The translations under genes and the position numbers were made by a program. From Sulfurimonas sp. (GTDB taxonomy: Bacteria; Campylobacterota; Campylobacteria; Campylobacterales; Sulfurimonadaceae): DNA of 64,000 nt. Below, piece after piece: positions 30,429 through 41,299 of this stretch (its first letter is position 1; every line of letters starts with the position of its first letter). The notes below the pieces were generated by a model. The model was not told the DNA's origin. It was given only the letters and a program-made list of their open reading frames with translations, and did not search any database. Location of the stretch: contig NZ_JALXBK010000047.1 of assembly GCF_026991475.1 (NCBI RefSeq), positions 97,443 through 161,442 on the forward strand, given 5' to 3'.

Positions 30429-31234
30429 TGAGAAGATTGCTTATAAATAAAATCATTTTAACACTATCTACAATCTCTGCTCTTATAGGTCTTGCATTTT
30501 TAGCGTGGATTTTAGTAACGCTTTTTGTAAAAGGTCTAAGCTCTTTTCACTTTTCACTTTTTGTAAATGACCTTATAGATAATGGTCTTCGTAACCTCAT
30601 CATAGGACAGTTTATCTTGGCAGGGATGGCGAGTGTTATTGGTATTCCTCTTGGAATGGTCGCTGGTATTTACATTAGAGAGTATGGACAAGGGCGCTAT
30701 GCAAATCTTATTAGAAATCTAAGTGATATTATGATGAGTGCGCCTTCTATCGTCATCGGTGCATTTGTTTATGCCATCATTGTTGTTCCAACAGGACATA
30801 CCAGTGGTTTTGCAGGTTCTATTGCTCTTGCAATTATGATGATTCCTATCGTTATTAGCACAACAGACTCTATGCTTTCGCTTGTTCCAAAAGAGTTGCG
30901 AGAAGCGGGAATTGCACTTGGTGCTAGCAAATACAAAGTTATCTTTGATATTGTTATAAAATCTGCAAAAGTAGGAATTATGACAGGAATCTTACTTGCG
31001 TTTGCAAGAATTGTAGGAGAGACTGCACCGCTTCTTTTTACCTCACAAACAAGTAACTACTTCACACTTGATTTAACACATGCATTTCCATCTCTTAGTG
31101 TAAGTATTTATGATCTTGCAAGTGACGTGCAGACAAGTAGTAGAGATTTGGCTTGGGCAGCATCGTTCATACTTACAGTTATGGTGCTTGTTATCAACCT
31201 TACGGGTAAATTTATCACAAGAAATAAAAAATAA
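30428..31234 (+). CDS. pstA: Phosphate ABC transporter permease
   Basis: [24 protein letters not shown]. Confidence 0.95.
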   Translation: MRRLLINKIILTLSTISALIGLAFLAWILVTLFVKGLSSFHFSLFVNDLIDNGLRNLIIGQFILAGMASVIGIPLGMVAGIYIREYGQGRYANLIRNLSDIMMSAPSIVIGAFVYAIIVVPTGHTSGFAGSIALAIMMIPIVISTTDSMLSLVPKELREAGIALGASKYKVIFDIVIKSAKVGIMTGILLAFARIVGETAPLLFTSQTSNYFTLDLTHAFPSLSVSIYDLASDVQTSSRDLAWAASFILTVMVLVINLTGKFITRNKK

Positions 31235-31247
31235 GGAAAGAATTACT

Positions 31248-32030
31248 ATGCCAGTTATGAATATTAAAAAATTCTCTTTTACATATCCAGGGGTGAGTGA
31301 CCCTTCACTAAAAAATATTACACTGCCTATTAAGAAAAACAAGATAACTGCACTTATAGGTCCTAGTGGTTGTGGTAAATCAACCCTTCTGCGTTCAATG
31401 AACAGAATCCATGACCTCTACCCTGGAAATAAATATGAGGGAAAAATAGATCTTCTTGATTTTGAGAGTGGAAAGTATAAAAATATTTTAGATATTAAAA
31501 AAGAGAATGAGTTTATAAAACTACGCCAACAGGTGGGAATGATTTTTCAAAAACCTACACCATTTCCTATGAGCATATTTGATAATGTTGCTTATGGATT
31601 AAAAATCGATGGTATTAAAAACAAAAGTGAACTCTCTGACCGTGTAGAAGCAGCCCTTAAAGGTTCTGCTCTTTGGAGTGAAGTGAGTGATAGACTAGGA
31701 AAATCAGCTATGGGACTCTCAGGTGGACAGCAACAGCGCCTTTGTATTGCCCGTGCAGTTGCAGTGAAACCTGAAGTTCTACTCTTTGATGAGCCAACTT
31801 CAGCACTTGATCCTATCTCAACTGCGGCCATTGAAGAACTCATCGTTGAACTTAGAAACGATATAAGTATTGCTATTGTTACGCATAATATGCAGCAGGC
31901 TTCAAGAATAAGTGACTACACTGCGTTTATGTATTTAGGTGATTTAGTTGAGTATGATAAGACAGAAAATATCTTCTTAAATCCAAAAGAGAAACGAACA
32001 GAAGATTATATTACTGGCCGTTTTGGTTAA
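31248..32030 (+). CDS. pstB: Phosphate ABC transporter ATP-binding protein
   Basis: [33 protein letters not shown] at 31248 (MPVMNIKKF) rather than the ORF-track start. Confidence 0.95.
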   Translation: MPVMNIKKFSFTYPGVSDPSLKNITLPIKKNKITALIGPSGCGKSTLLRSMNRIHDLYPGNKYEGKIDLLDFESGKYKNILDIKKENEFIKLRQQVGMIFQKPTPFPMSIFDNVAYGLKIDGIKNKSELSDRVEAALKGSALWSEVSDRLGKSAMGLSGGQQQRLCIARAVAVKPEVLLFDEPTSALDPISTAAIEELIVELRNDISIAIVTHNMQQASRISDYTAFMYLGDLVEYDKTENIFLNPKEKRTEDYITGRFG

Positions 32031-32062
32031 AAATAGATAAAATAAGATAAAAGGGAATATAT

Positions 32063-32725
32063 ATGCTACCAACATTTAAAACAAACCTAGATGAAGTAAA
32101 AAGTAAAATCACATCTATAGGAGAAGATTTAGTAAAGGCAAATGAGCTTATACTTGAAGCTTTGAAAGATTGTAATCAAGAGCTTTTTAATGAAGCAAGA
32201 AACTCCATTAAAAATATTACTTCAAGAACAGATGAAATAGACAATGCCATCATCAAGATTCTTGCACTCTATACTCCAGAAGCAAAAGATCTTAGACGGG
32301 TTGTTGCCTACTTTAAAATTACAAATGAAGTGGCACGAGCATGTTCAAATACAAGAAGTTTCATACGTGGGTTTACTGCTGTTTGTAATGACCTTGAAAT
32401 CAAAACAATCAACGAATACACTCTGCCTATGCAAGCTTCAACAGTAAAAGCTATTAAAACGAGTATTATGATGATTAACATTGATGATACAGATGAATTG
32501 CAAGAGATGTATGAAGAGGTGCTTATTGAAGAGAATAAAGCTGATGATTTATATGAAATGATAGAGAGAAATCTCGTTTCAGAAGCAGAAAATTCCGCAC
32601 AAAGTTTTGAAAAGTTTCATAAAATGCTTAAAGCTTTAAGAAAGAGTGAAAAGATTGCAGGTCGCGCAATTAGTGTTGCAAATCTACTTGTTTACATTAA
32701 ACTCGGCGGAACAATACACAACTAA
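32063..32725 (+). CDS. PhoU-family protein
   Basis: Downstream of pstB; helical; residues such as LYTPEAKDLRRVVAYFKITNEVARACSN. Confidence 0.85.
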   Translation: MLPTFKTNLDEVKSKITSIGEDLVKANELILEALKDCNQELFNEARNSIKNITSRTDEIDNAIIKILALYTPEAKDLRRVVAYFKITNEVARACSNTRSFIRGFTAVCNDLEIKTINEYTLPMQASTVKAIKTSIMMINIDDTDELQEMYEEVLIEENKADDLYEMIERNLVSEAENSAQSFEKFHKMLKALRKSEKIAGRAISVANLLVYIKLGGTIHN

Positions 32726-32742
32726 AAATATAAAGGCAAAAA

Positions 32743-34122
32743 GTGTTAAAATTTCACCAAATAATCTTACGAAAATTCTTAATACTTTTTGCATCTCTCT
32801 TTTTACTTGTAGGAGCAATCGTTCACTACTGGACTTATGAATACTACATAGAATCATCCAAACAGTCGCTTATACAAGACCTTGACCTTATCTCTTATAC
32901 CATTAATTCCAAAAGTGATTTAGATGCACTTGCAAAAAAAATCAAAAAAAATCTACAGCTGCGTTTAACAATCATAAGTAAAAATGGACTTGTCCTTGCA
33001 GAAGCTTACAAGGACAAAACAACTATGGATAACCATAGATATAGACTAGAGATTATGCAAGCAGATAAGAAAGATTTTGGCATTATAATCCGTCACTCAC
33101 ATACTCTAAACAAAGATATGCTCTATGTAGCAAAAAAAATAAAAATAAAAAATAAAATTCTTTATATTAGACTAGCAAAAGAGCTTAAAGGAATTTATCA
33201 TGAATTTCTTAATCTCGGTATTAAAATCTCTGCTGTTTTAATTCTCTTTTTTATTGTCTTATTTATTATAAGTTATAAAATAAATTCACAAATCCAGTAT
33301 GAAACAGATAAAATTGTTAAGTTTTTAAAAGCATTGACAAAAAAAGACAAACCAAGACATATCTCTTCAAATTACTCTCAAGAGTTTGCACTCATCACAA
33401 GCCTTCTTACAAAAGTCTCAAAAATTTTGGCAAAAAAAGATAAACAACAAGAGAAATATACTCGTAAACTACAAAATTCCAACAAGCAAAAAGATGACAT
33501 TATTTCTGCCATCTCGCATGAGTTCAAAAATCCTATTGCCGTTGTAAATGGCTACTCACAAACACTGCTTGAAGATCAAAATATCAATGCTAATATACGA
33601 AAAAAGTTTCTAACAAAAATTTACAACAATGGAACAAAACTTAGTGAACTCATTGATACACTCAGACTCTCTATGAAGCTTGACGGAGATACACAATCCA
33701 TACAAACACATAAAACAAATCTCTATGAATTAGCGTATGAAACCGTTCAAACACTGCAGCTAACATATCCACGCAAACATATCATCATACAAGGTGATAA
33801 AAGCGTTTTTATAGATGTGGATAAAACACTCTTTGGAGTTGTAATCAGTAACCTAATAGAAAATGCCCTTAAATATTCAGAAGATGAAGTGATAGTCAAA
33901 ATTTCTCAAAAAACTCTTGAAGTTATTGACACGGGAATAGGTATTAACGAAAAAGATTTGGACAACATTACACAAAAATTTTACAGGGTACATCAAAATT
34001 CTTGGAATAACTCACTAGGGCTTGGACTCTTTTTAGTCAATAAAATCATTGCCCTACATCACTTCACACTTAAAATAAGTTCCAAAGTGAATAAAGGTTC
34101 AACATTTTCTATTGTGTTTTAA
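32743..34122 (+). CDS. Sensor histidine kinase (PhoR-like)
   Basis: AISHEFKNPIAVVNGY, NLIENALKYSED, LGLGLFLVNKI; last gene of the pst operon; GTG start. Confidence 0.85.
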   Translation: MLKFHQIILRKFLILFASLFLLVGAIVHYWTYEYYIESSKQSLIQDLDLISYTINSKSDLDALAKKIKKNLQLRLTIISKNGLVLAEAYKDKTTMDNHRYRLEIMQADKKDFGIIIRHSHTLNKDMLYVAKKIKIKNKILYIRLAKELKGIYHEFLNLGIKISAVLILFFIVLFIISYKINSQIQYETDKIVKFLKALTKKDKPRHISSNYSQEFALITSLLTKVSKILAKKDKQQEKYTRKLQNSNKQKDDIISAISHEFKNPIAVVNGYSQTLLEDQNINANIRKKFLTKIYNNGTKLSELIDTLRLSMKLDGDTQSIQTHKTNLYELAYETVQTLQLTYPRKHIIIQGDKSVFIDVDKTLFGVVISNLIENALKYSEDEVIVKISQKTLEVIDTGIGINEKDLDNITQKFYRVHQNSWNNSLGLGLFLVNKIIALHHFTLKISSKVNKGSTFSIVF

Positions 34123-34250
34123 AGAACAACTCACTCATTTGTAATGATTTGAAACACATTTACTTTCTGTCTCTTTTTTAATCAAAATTACATCAAAGAT
34201 TACAAATTATTGAGATATACTACAAAAAGATAAAAATCAGGAGAAAATTA

Positions 34251-35681
34251 ATGGGAAAATTCGTTAATAATATAGAAGAGTTCTTTACATTTTGTAATGA
34301 AAATGATGTTCAATTTGTAGATTTAAGATTTAGTGATATTAAAGGTGCTTGGCACCATCTTAGTTACCGTTATAGTGCGGTAAATGCAGAAAATTTAGAA
34401 AATGGTTTCCCATTTGACGGTTCTTCAATCGAAAACTGGCAACCAATTAATGAATCTGATATGCTTTTAAAAGCAGATGCTACAACTGCATTTTTAGATC
34501 CTTTTACTGCTGATCCAACTGTAATTCTATTTTGTGATGTATATGACATTTACAAAAATGAACTTTATGAAAGATGTCCTCGTTCAATAGCTAAAAAAGC
34601 ACTTCAATATGCAACTGATCATGGTATTGCAGATGCTGCATACTTTGGACCTGAAAATGAATTTTTCATTTTTGATGATGTAAAATTTGTTGACAATATG
34701 AATGAAATGGGCTTTAAAGTAGATACTGAAGAGGGTGAATGGAACTCAAACACAGACTACGAAGGTATGTACAATACAGGTCACAGACCAGGAACTAAAG
34801 GTGGTTACTTCCCAGTTGCACCAACAGATTCTATGGTAGATATGCGTGCCGAAATGATGCAAGTTTTAGAGCAAGTTGGTCTTGAAGTTATTCTTGGTCA
34901 CCACGAAGTTGCTCAAGGTCAAGGTGAGATTGGAATCGTTTTTGGTGACATCATTGAAGCTGGTGATAATGTTCAAAAATACAAATATGTTTGTAAAATG
35001 ATTGCACACTTAAATGGTAAAACATGTACATTTATGCCAAAACCACTTTATGGTGACAATGGTAACGGTATGCACGTACATCAATCACTCTGGAAAGATG
35101 GTAAAAACCTTTTCTACAAAGAAGGAAACTATGGTAACCTTTCAGAATTAGCTGTTAACTATGCTGCAGGTATCTTTAAACACTCTGCTGCTGTTGCATC
35201 TTTTACTAATCCAACAACAAACTCATACAAAAGACTTCTTCCAGGTTTTGAAGCGCCAAGTATCTTAACTTACTCTGCTAAAAACCGTTCAGCTGCTTGT
35301 CGTGTTCCTTATGGAGCTGGTGAAAAAGCTACTCGTATTGAGATGAGATTCCCAGATAGCACTGCTTGTCCTTATCTTGCATTTGCTGCTATGATGATGG
35401 CTGGTCTTGATGGTATTTCTAACAAAGATGTTCCTGTGGGTCCACTTGATGAAGATCTTTTTGAGCTTTCTCAAGCAGAAATTGCAGAAAGAGGAATTCC
35501 TCAAATGCCACATACACTTCGTGAAGCATTAGAAGGTCTTGCACAAGATTACAAATTCTTAGAGCCTGTATTTTCTGAAGAGTTTATTAAGACATATTTA
35601 GACTATAGATTTGATCGTGATGTTATTCCTGATGAAGGTCGTCCAACTGCTTACGAGTTTAAAACTACTTACCAGTGCTAG
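34251..35681 (+). CDS. glnA: Glutamine synthetase type I
   Basis: [39 protein letters not shown]. Confidence 0.97.
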   Translation: MGKFVNNIEEFFTFCNENDVQFVDLRFSDIKGAWHHLSYRYSAVNAENLENGFPFDGSSIENWQPINESDMLLKADATTAFLDPFTADPTVILFCDVYDIYKNELYERCPRSIAKKALQYATDHGIADAAYFGPENEFFIFDDVKFVDNMNEMGFKVDTEEGEWNSNTDYEGMYNTGHRPGTKGGYFPVAPTDSMVDMRAEMMQVLEQVGLEVILGHHEVAQGQGEIGIVFGDIIEAGDNVQKYKYVCKMIAHLNGKTCTFMPKPLYGDNGNGMHVHQSLWKDGKNLFYKEGNYGNLSELAVNYAAGIFKHSAAVASFTNPTTNSYKRLLPGFEAPSILTYSAKNRSAACRVPYGAGEKATRIEMRFPDSTACPYLAFAAMMMAGLDGISNKDVPVGPLDEDLFELSQAEIAERGIPQMPHTLREALEGLAQDYKFLEPVFSEEFIKTYLDYRFDRDVIPDEGRPTAYEFKTTYQC

Positions 35682-35699
35682 GCTATTAGCCTTCACTTT

Positions 35700-35717
35700 T
35701 TCCCACTTTTGTGGGAA
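35700..35717 (+). terminator. Hairpin downstream of glnA
   Basis: TTCCCAC-TTTT-GTGGGAA perfect 7-bp stem; no strong U-tract. Confidence 0.45.
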
Positions 35718-35800
35718 TAAATCTTACATTTTATCTTCAAAATATTTCAATCTCAACTACCAAACTTTTTTATAATACAAAATTTGATATAATTCGCAAA

Positions 35801-35830
35801 TTAATAACGAATGTAAGAGTCTGTTATTAA
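35801..35830 (+). promoter_or_regulatory. Leader hairpin between putative promoter and leuA start
   Basis: TTAATAAC ... GTTATTAA, 8-bp stem with 14-nt loop, downstream of a TATAAT box near 35789. Confidence 0.4.
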
Positions 35831-35853
35831 AATTTCAAGCAAAAGGATTCAAA

Positions 35854-37515
35854 ATGATGAATCATATACCACAAGGTAAATATAGACCTTATCCAAAAAT
35901 AGATTTGCCAAATAGACAATGGCCTGATAATACTATTACAAAAGCACCCCGCTGGTGTAGTGTAGATTTACGTGATGGCAATCAAGCACTTATTAACCCA
36001 ATGGATATGCAAAAAAAACTTGAACTTTTCAGACTCTTACTCAAACTCGGATTTAAAGAAATAGAAGTTGGTTTTCCATCTGCCTCTAAAATAGAATATG
36101 ATTTTTTACGCCGTCTTGTGGATGACAATCTTATTCCTGATGATGTAACAGTACAAGTGCTTGTTCAGGCTCGTGAACATTTAATAGCAAAAACTTTTGA
36201 TGCTTTACGTGGGGTCAAAAAAGCAACTGTACATCTTTATAACTCTACAAGTGTTGCTCAGAGAAAAATCGTCTTTTCAAAATCTCAAGAGGAGATTATT
36301 GCGCTTGCCCTTGAAGGTGTTGATTTGGTAAAAAAATATGAAGCAAATCATAATGGAGAGATTTACTTAGAGTACTCTCCTGAAAGCTTTACAGGAACAG
36401 AGTTAGAGTTTGCAGCTACTATTTCAAACGCAGTCACAGCACGCTGGGGCATATCGGACAATAGAAAAGTAATCATCAATCTACCTGCAACAGTAGAGAT
36501 GGCAACGCCAAATATTTATGCCGATCAGATAGAGTGGATGTGTAGAAATTTAGACAATAGAGAAAATGTCATCATCTCAACGCATACACATAATGATAGA
36601 GGTACATCAATAGCAGCAACAGAGCTTGCTATTTTAGCAGGTGCCGACAGAGTGGAGGGAACACTTCTTAGTAATGGTGAGCGTACAGGAAATGTAGACA
36701 TCATCACATTAGCACTTAATATGACAAGTCAAGGTATAGATACAGGGCTTGATTTTTCAGATGTAAATGAAGTTGTAGCAGTTGTAGAAAAAGTAACTGA
36801 ACTTCCAACGCATCCTCGCCATCCTTATGTGGGTGAGCTTGTTTACACTGCATTTTCTGGTTCACATCAAGATGCAATTAACAAAGGTTTAGCCTACCAA
36901 CAAGCAAAAGAGGAGCCATTTTGGGAAGTGCCATATTTACCAATAGACCCTGCCGATGTTGGACGTACTTATGAGTCCATTATCCGTATTAACTCACAAT
37001 CAGGTAAAGGTGGTGTAGCGTACATTTTAGAAAAAAACTATGGTTACCATCTTCCAAAAGCAATGCATCCAGAGATTGGTCGTGCAGTGCAAGCACTTAG
37101 CGATGCAGAGGGAAGAGTTTTAGAGAGTGAAGAGATTTTAAAAGTATTTAAAGACAACTACTTTAACATCAAAGAGCATATAACTTTTAAAGATGTCTCT
37201 TTAACTTCTGATAATGGTAACTCAAAATGCACTTTAAGTTATCTTCATAATGGCAAAGAGATAACTTCGCAAGGCGAAGGCAACGGTCCAATAGATGCAT
37301 GCAAAGATGCTCTTATGAAAGAGTATGAAAACAACTTTAGTGTAAAATCCTATTCAGAACACTCATGTGGCAATAAAAGCAGCGCAAAAGCAGTTGCATA
37401 CATAGAAATACAGAGTGAAAAAGTACTTTCATGTTTTGGTGTTGGAGCAGATAATGACATTACAGTTGCTTCAATTAAAGCACTCTTTTGTGCTTTAAAC
37501 AGAGCGTTTAACTAA
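35854..37515 (+). CDS. leuA: 2-isopropylmalate synthase (long, yeast-like LeuA type)
   Basis: APRWCSVDLRDGNQALINPM, HTHNDRGTSIAATELAILAGADRVEGTLLSNGERTGN. Confidence 0.93.
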   Translation: MMNHIPQGKYRPYPKIDLPNRQWPDNTITKAPRWCSVDLRDGNQALINPMDMQKKLELFRLLLKLGFKEIEVGFPSASKIEYDFLRRLVDDNLIPDDVTVQVLVQAREHLIAKTFDALRGVKKATVHLYNSTSVAQRKIVFSKSQEEIIALALEGVDLVKKYEANHNGEIYLEYSPESFTGTELEFAATISNAVTARWGISDNRKVIINLPATVEMATPNIYADQIEWMCRNLDNRENVIISTHTHNDRGTSIAATELAILAGADRVEGTLLSNGERTGNVDIITLALNMTSQGIDTGLDFSDVNEVVAVVEKVTELPTHPRHPYVGELVYTAFSGSHQDAINKGLAYQQAKEEPFWEVPYLPIDPADVGRTYESIIRINSQSGKGGVAYILEKNYGYHLPKAMHPEIGRAVQALSDAEGRVLESEEILKVFKDNYFNIKEHITFKDVSLTSDNGNSKCTLSYLHNGKEITSQGEGNGPIDACKDALMKEYENNFSVKSYSEHSCGNKSSAKAVAYIEIQSEKVLSCFGVGADNDITVASIKALFCALNRAFN

Positions 37516-37518
37516 CAG

Positions 37519-39525
37519 TTAAAATACTAACTCCCCTTCTGGATCTGTATCTTCATCTACACGGGGAGGCTTAGAAATATTACTAAAATACTCTTTTTTG
37601 CCATTAATTTGTACCTCTATTATACCATCTGGCACATCAAATTTACGCTTAATTTGAGGGTAAAGTTTTAGTAACTGCTGGTAATATCTCCTAAACGCAG
37701 GACCTGAAACACGCCCTCCTGTCTCTTTATGATACATTGGTGTATTGTCATCATTACCAAACCAAACTACTGTCTCAATTGTTGGAGAATAACCAGCAAA
37801 CCATGCATCCATATTGTTATTTGTTGTACCAGTTTTTCCTGCAAGTTCTATACCTCTTGCTCTTGCGCGTCGCCCCGTTCCTCTTTTTACAACATCTTCT
37901 AAAATTGTTGTCATAATATAAGACTGAGTCTGAGGTGAAGTTCTCATTTGTTTGTCTTGTTTCTCATAAACAGTACTGCCTCGTTTCTCTATAGAACTAA
38001 TAAGATGAGGAGCAACCTGCACACCTTTGTTAGAAAATGATGTGTAATAACCTGCCAATTGAAGTGGTGAAAGAGAGATTGTTCCAAGTGCAATAGATAA
38101 ATCATGTGGCAAATTTTTAATATGAAACTTTTGCAACTCTCTTAAAAGCTGATGCAATCCTATATCGTTAACAAGATTAATGGTTGCAAGGTTTCTTGAG
38201 TGTACCAAGGCATTTCTCAAGGAGATAAGCCCTTTGTAATCTTTTTCATAATTTTCAGGCTGCCACTTCATATCTTTACCATTTTTTTCATAATCATAAG
38301 TTTTTGCAATATCAACAAGTTTCGTAGCACCACTGTACCCCAAATCTATGGCAACCTGATAAATAAACGGTTTAAATGCAGAACCAGGTTGTCGTCTACC
38401 TTGTGTTGCACGATTATAAGAACTTTTTTTATAATCTACACTTCCAACAAGTGCTAAAATATCCCCACTTTTTGAATCCAAAGAGACCATTGCACCATTT
38501 AACTGTGACACATTGACATCTTGTGGCTCAAACTCTTCATCTCCATTTGCACGTGCCTGTTCTAATTTTTGTAAATCTTTTTCTTTATACTTCCCTATTC
38601 TTTTTAGTGCTAAATCATAAGCATATTTGAGTGATTTTTTTGCTGCATTTTGTAATCGTAGATCAATAGTCGTATGCACTTCATACCCACCAGTTTTAAA
38701 ATCTCTAATACCCATCTTTCTCATTCTTCTCTCAACAGCATCAACAATGAAAGGGGCTCTATTTTGAGTAAGTGTATCATTATAAACTTTAGGGTTTTCA
38801 ACCAGTGCTTTTTCAAACGCAGCGTCATCAATCCATCCTAGAGTATGCATTCTCGTCACAACACGATTTGCTCTACCCATAGAAATTTCATAATTTTTCG
38901 TTGGTGCATAGGTACTTGGTGCTTTTGGCAATCCAACTAAAATTGCCATCTCTTTGAGTGTCAAATCTGATAACTTTTTATGAAAGTAGCCATTTGCCGC
39001 CGTTTTAATGCCATAATAACCATGTCCATAATAAATTTCATTCAAATAACGCTCAAGTATCTGCTCTTTTGTTAAAGCATTTTCTACTTTATAGGAGTAA
39101 ATAAACTCTTTTATTTTACGAGAAATCTTTTTCTCACGAGTAAGAAGTTTATTTTTTACAAGCTGTTGGGTAATTGTACTTGCTCCCTCTACCATCTTTC
39201 GTGCCTTGACATCTTTAATGAATGCCCGAAAAATAGCACCAAAATTCACCCCAGAATGTTCAAAAAATGTTGTATCTTCTATGGCAACAAGGGCTTCGAC
39301 TATACGAGGAGGAATATCATTAAATTTAACATAAGATCTATTTTGTTTATCAAATACATTTGCAATTTTTTCACCATTTTTATCATATATATGACTAGTA
39401 AGTGGTGGATTAAAATTGACTAATGATGATATGTCATAATTATAATTAAAATAGTAATACCCTACTATAAGAAAAGGAGACAAAACTCCCAATACAAAAA
39501 GTGTTATAAATGTTTTTTTTATCAT
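37519..39525 (-). CDS. Penicillin-binding protein 1A (bifunctional)
   Basis: IEDTTFFEHSGVN, GASTITQQLVKN, GSAFKPFIYQ, AGKTGTTNNNMDAWFAGY. Confidence 0.93.
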   Translation of the reverse strand: MIKKTFITLFVLGVLSPFLIVGYYYFNYNYDISSLVNFNPPLTSHIYDKNGEKIANVFDKQNRSYVKFNDIPPRIVEALVAIEDTTFFEHSGVNFGAIFRAFIKDVKARKMVEGASTITQQLVKNKLLTREKKISRKIKEFIYSYKVENALTKEQILERYLNEIYYGHGYYGIKTAANGYFHKKLSDLTLKEMAILVGLPKAPSTYAPTKNYEISMGRANRVVTRMHTLGWIDDAAFEKALVENPKVYNDTLTQNRAPFIVDAVERRMRKMGIRDFKTGGYEVHTTIDLRLQNAAKKSLKYAYDLALKRIGKYKEKDLQKLEQARANGDEEFEPQDVNVSQLNGAMVSLDSKSGDILALVGSVDYKKSSYNRATQGRRQPGSAFKPFIYQVAIDLGYSGATKLVDIAKTYDYEKNGKDMKWQPENYEKDYKGLISLRNALVHSRNLATINLVNDIGLHQLLRELQKFHIKNLPHDLSIALGTISLSPLQLAGYYTSFSNKGVQVAPHLISSIEKRGSTVYEKQDKQMRTSPQTQSYIMTTILEDVVKRGTGRRARARGIELAGKTGTTNNNMDAWFAGYSPTIETVVWFGNDDNTPMYHKETGGRVSGPAFRRYYQQLLKLYPQIKRKFDVPDGIIEVQINGKKEYFSNISKPPRVDEDTDPEGELVF

Positions 39526-40211
39526 TCTCTATATTTCCTATTTGCAAAATTTGCTTCTATTAATGTTTTTGTATACTCTTGTTCTGGATTACTCAAAACA
39601 TTCTCTAAATTCCCAGATTCAACAACCAGCCCATCTTTAATGATGCAAACATCCTCGCATAAATCTTTTGCAGATGCAATATCGTGCGTAACAAAAAGCA
39701 TTTTAAATGCCTCTTTTTTTTGAAGCTTTTTTAAAAGTTCTAAAATAATCTGCTTGGTTTTTGGATCAAGCGCCGTTGTTGGTTCATCTAGCAGTAAAAG
39801 CTTAGGATGCTTCTCTAACGCCATTGCAATCACAACCCGTTGGAGTTGTCCTCCAGAGAGTTCAGGGGCAAAGCGCTCTAATAATGCCTGATCTAAACCA
39901 ACGGCATCAAAAAGTGCTGTTACTCGTTCCTTTTTTGCAAAAAATTGTTTTTTAATCTTTGTTAGCGGTGAGAGTGCTGTAAAAGGATTTTGCGGCACAA
40001 ACGCAACGCTCTCTCCACTCACAAGTTTAAAATCAAAATCTTCTTCTAACTCTAGTTGCATACCCTGTGGTAACATCCCAAGCAGTGCTTTAATAGTCAA
40101 ACTTTTTCCACTTCCACTCTGCCCAATAAGAGCCAAAGAGTTTTTTATATCAAAAGCAATATTGACTAAATCTTTCTCTTTATAAACAATTTTAAGTTTT
40201 GATACACTCAT
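39522..40211 (-). CDS. ABC transporter ATP-binding protein (peptide/nickel type), no partner permease nearby
   Basis: GQSGSGKSLTIKALLG, ELSGGQLQRVVIAMAL, LLLDEPTTALD. Confidence 0.85.
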   Translation of the reverse strand: MSVSKLKIVYKEKDLVNIAFDIKNSLALIGQSGSGKSLTIKALLGMLPQGMQLELEEDFDFKLVSGESVAFVPQNPFTALSPLTKIKKQFFAKKERVTALFDAVGLDQALLERFAPELSGGQLQRVVIAMALEKHPKLLLLDEPTTALDPKTKQIILELLKKLQKKEAFKMLFVTHDIASAKDLCEDVCIIKDGLVVESGNLENVLSNPEQEYTKTLIEANFANRKYRE

Positions 40212-41299
40212 TTTCTTGCCAACACTTCACACAAAGTTCTCAAATCATCACAACTCTCACCAACTCTAGCAATAAGACGAATAATCGCTTTTTCTACCGT
40301 GGGTTGGCGTATTGCACCAACTGCATATCCTAAAGAGAGTAGTTCATTTTTTATCTCTATGACCTTTTTATTGTCACCATAAACAATGGGGACTATAAGT
40401 CCATCTACTTTTATACCAAGTTTTTCGTTTATTATGGATTTACGCAAAGCTATTGCTTCTTTTAAAGTCGCTATGTTTGAGAGAATATAGTTTAAAGAGT
40501 TATGTGCTAAAAGGGTGTCATACAGCGAAAGAGAAGTCGCATAGATGATAGGCTTTGCCCTATTTAAAAGATACTCAGAGATATGTAGTGATGATAAAAT
40601 AAAAGCACCAAAGCTTCCATAAGCCTTACCGAGTGTCCCCATTTTTATGTAGTTATTTTTCACTTTAATGTCATAATAATCAAAAACACCCATTAGTTGC
40701 TCTCCAACAACACCACTGCTATGTGCTTCATCCACTAAAAGCATTGCTTCATATCTATCAGCTAAGGTAAAGACCTCTTTTGCACATAAATCACCATCCA
40801 TCGAGTAGATGCCCTCAACTGCAATAAGGCTGCGTTTAGCACTACTGCGTTTGAGTAACTCTTCAAGATGATTCATATCATTATGGCGAAATAGCACTAC
40901 ATTTATAGTACCAATTTGAGAGGCTAAAACTCCAGAAGCATGGTAAAGTTCATCCATAAAAAGTGTATCGCCTTTTCTCATTAACGCTTCAATTATGGCA
41001 ATATTTGCATTAAAACCACTCCCTAAAACTATACCTGCTTCAAAACCATTTGCCTGACAAAGTGCATCTTCAAAATCTTTATGTATTTTATGGTAACCAT
41101 TGACAAGCATCGAAGCTTTTGGAGCATGCACTGCGTTTAGAGACAGGGCTTGACAAGCTTGAGTATGGAGCTCTTTTTTATGAGCAAGTCCCAAGTAGTC
41201 ATTTGAAGCAAAATCTTTCAGGCTATAATCCACTAACTCACGTGAGCGAAATCTTTGCGCCTTTTTTAGTGCTTTTAGCTCATTTTCATAAAAATTCAT
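40208..41299 (-). CDS. bioF: 8-amino-7-oxononanoate synthase-like PLP enzyme
   Basis: DFASNDYLGLAHKKEL, VEGIYSMDGD, LLVDEAHSSGVVG, GTLGKAYGSFGA. Confidence 0.85.
   Translation of the reverse strand: MNFYENELKALKKAQRFRSRELVDYSLKDFASNDYLGLAHKKELHTQACQALSLNAVHAPKASMLVNGYHKIHKDFEDALCQANGFEAGIVLGSGFNANIAIIEALMRKGDTLFMDELYHASGVLASQIGTINVVLFRHNDMNHLEELLKRSSAKRSLIAVEGIYSMDGDLCAKEVFTLADRYEAMLLVDEAHSSGVVGEQLMGVFDYYDIKVKNNYIKMGTLGKAYGSFGAFILSSLHISEYLLNRAKPIIYATSLSLYDTLLAHNSLNYILSNIATLKEAIALRKSIINEKLGIKVDGLIVPIVYGDNKKVIEIKNELLSLGYAVGAIRQPTVEKAIIRLIARVGESCDDLRTLCEVLARK

Noticed and set aside
31110-31247. Long N-terminus of the pstB ORF in the track
   Set aside because: It overlaps pstA out of frame; the ATG at 31248 follows an AAGGAAAG ribosome site and gives a normal PstB.
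34138-34215. Possible Pho-box-like words near glnA (TTTGTAATGATTTGAAAC; reverse TTTGTAATCTTTGATGTAA)
   Set aside because: The half-sites or spacing do not fit the 7-4-7 pattern of the three better elements.
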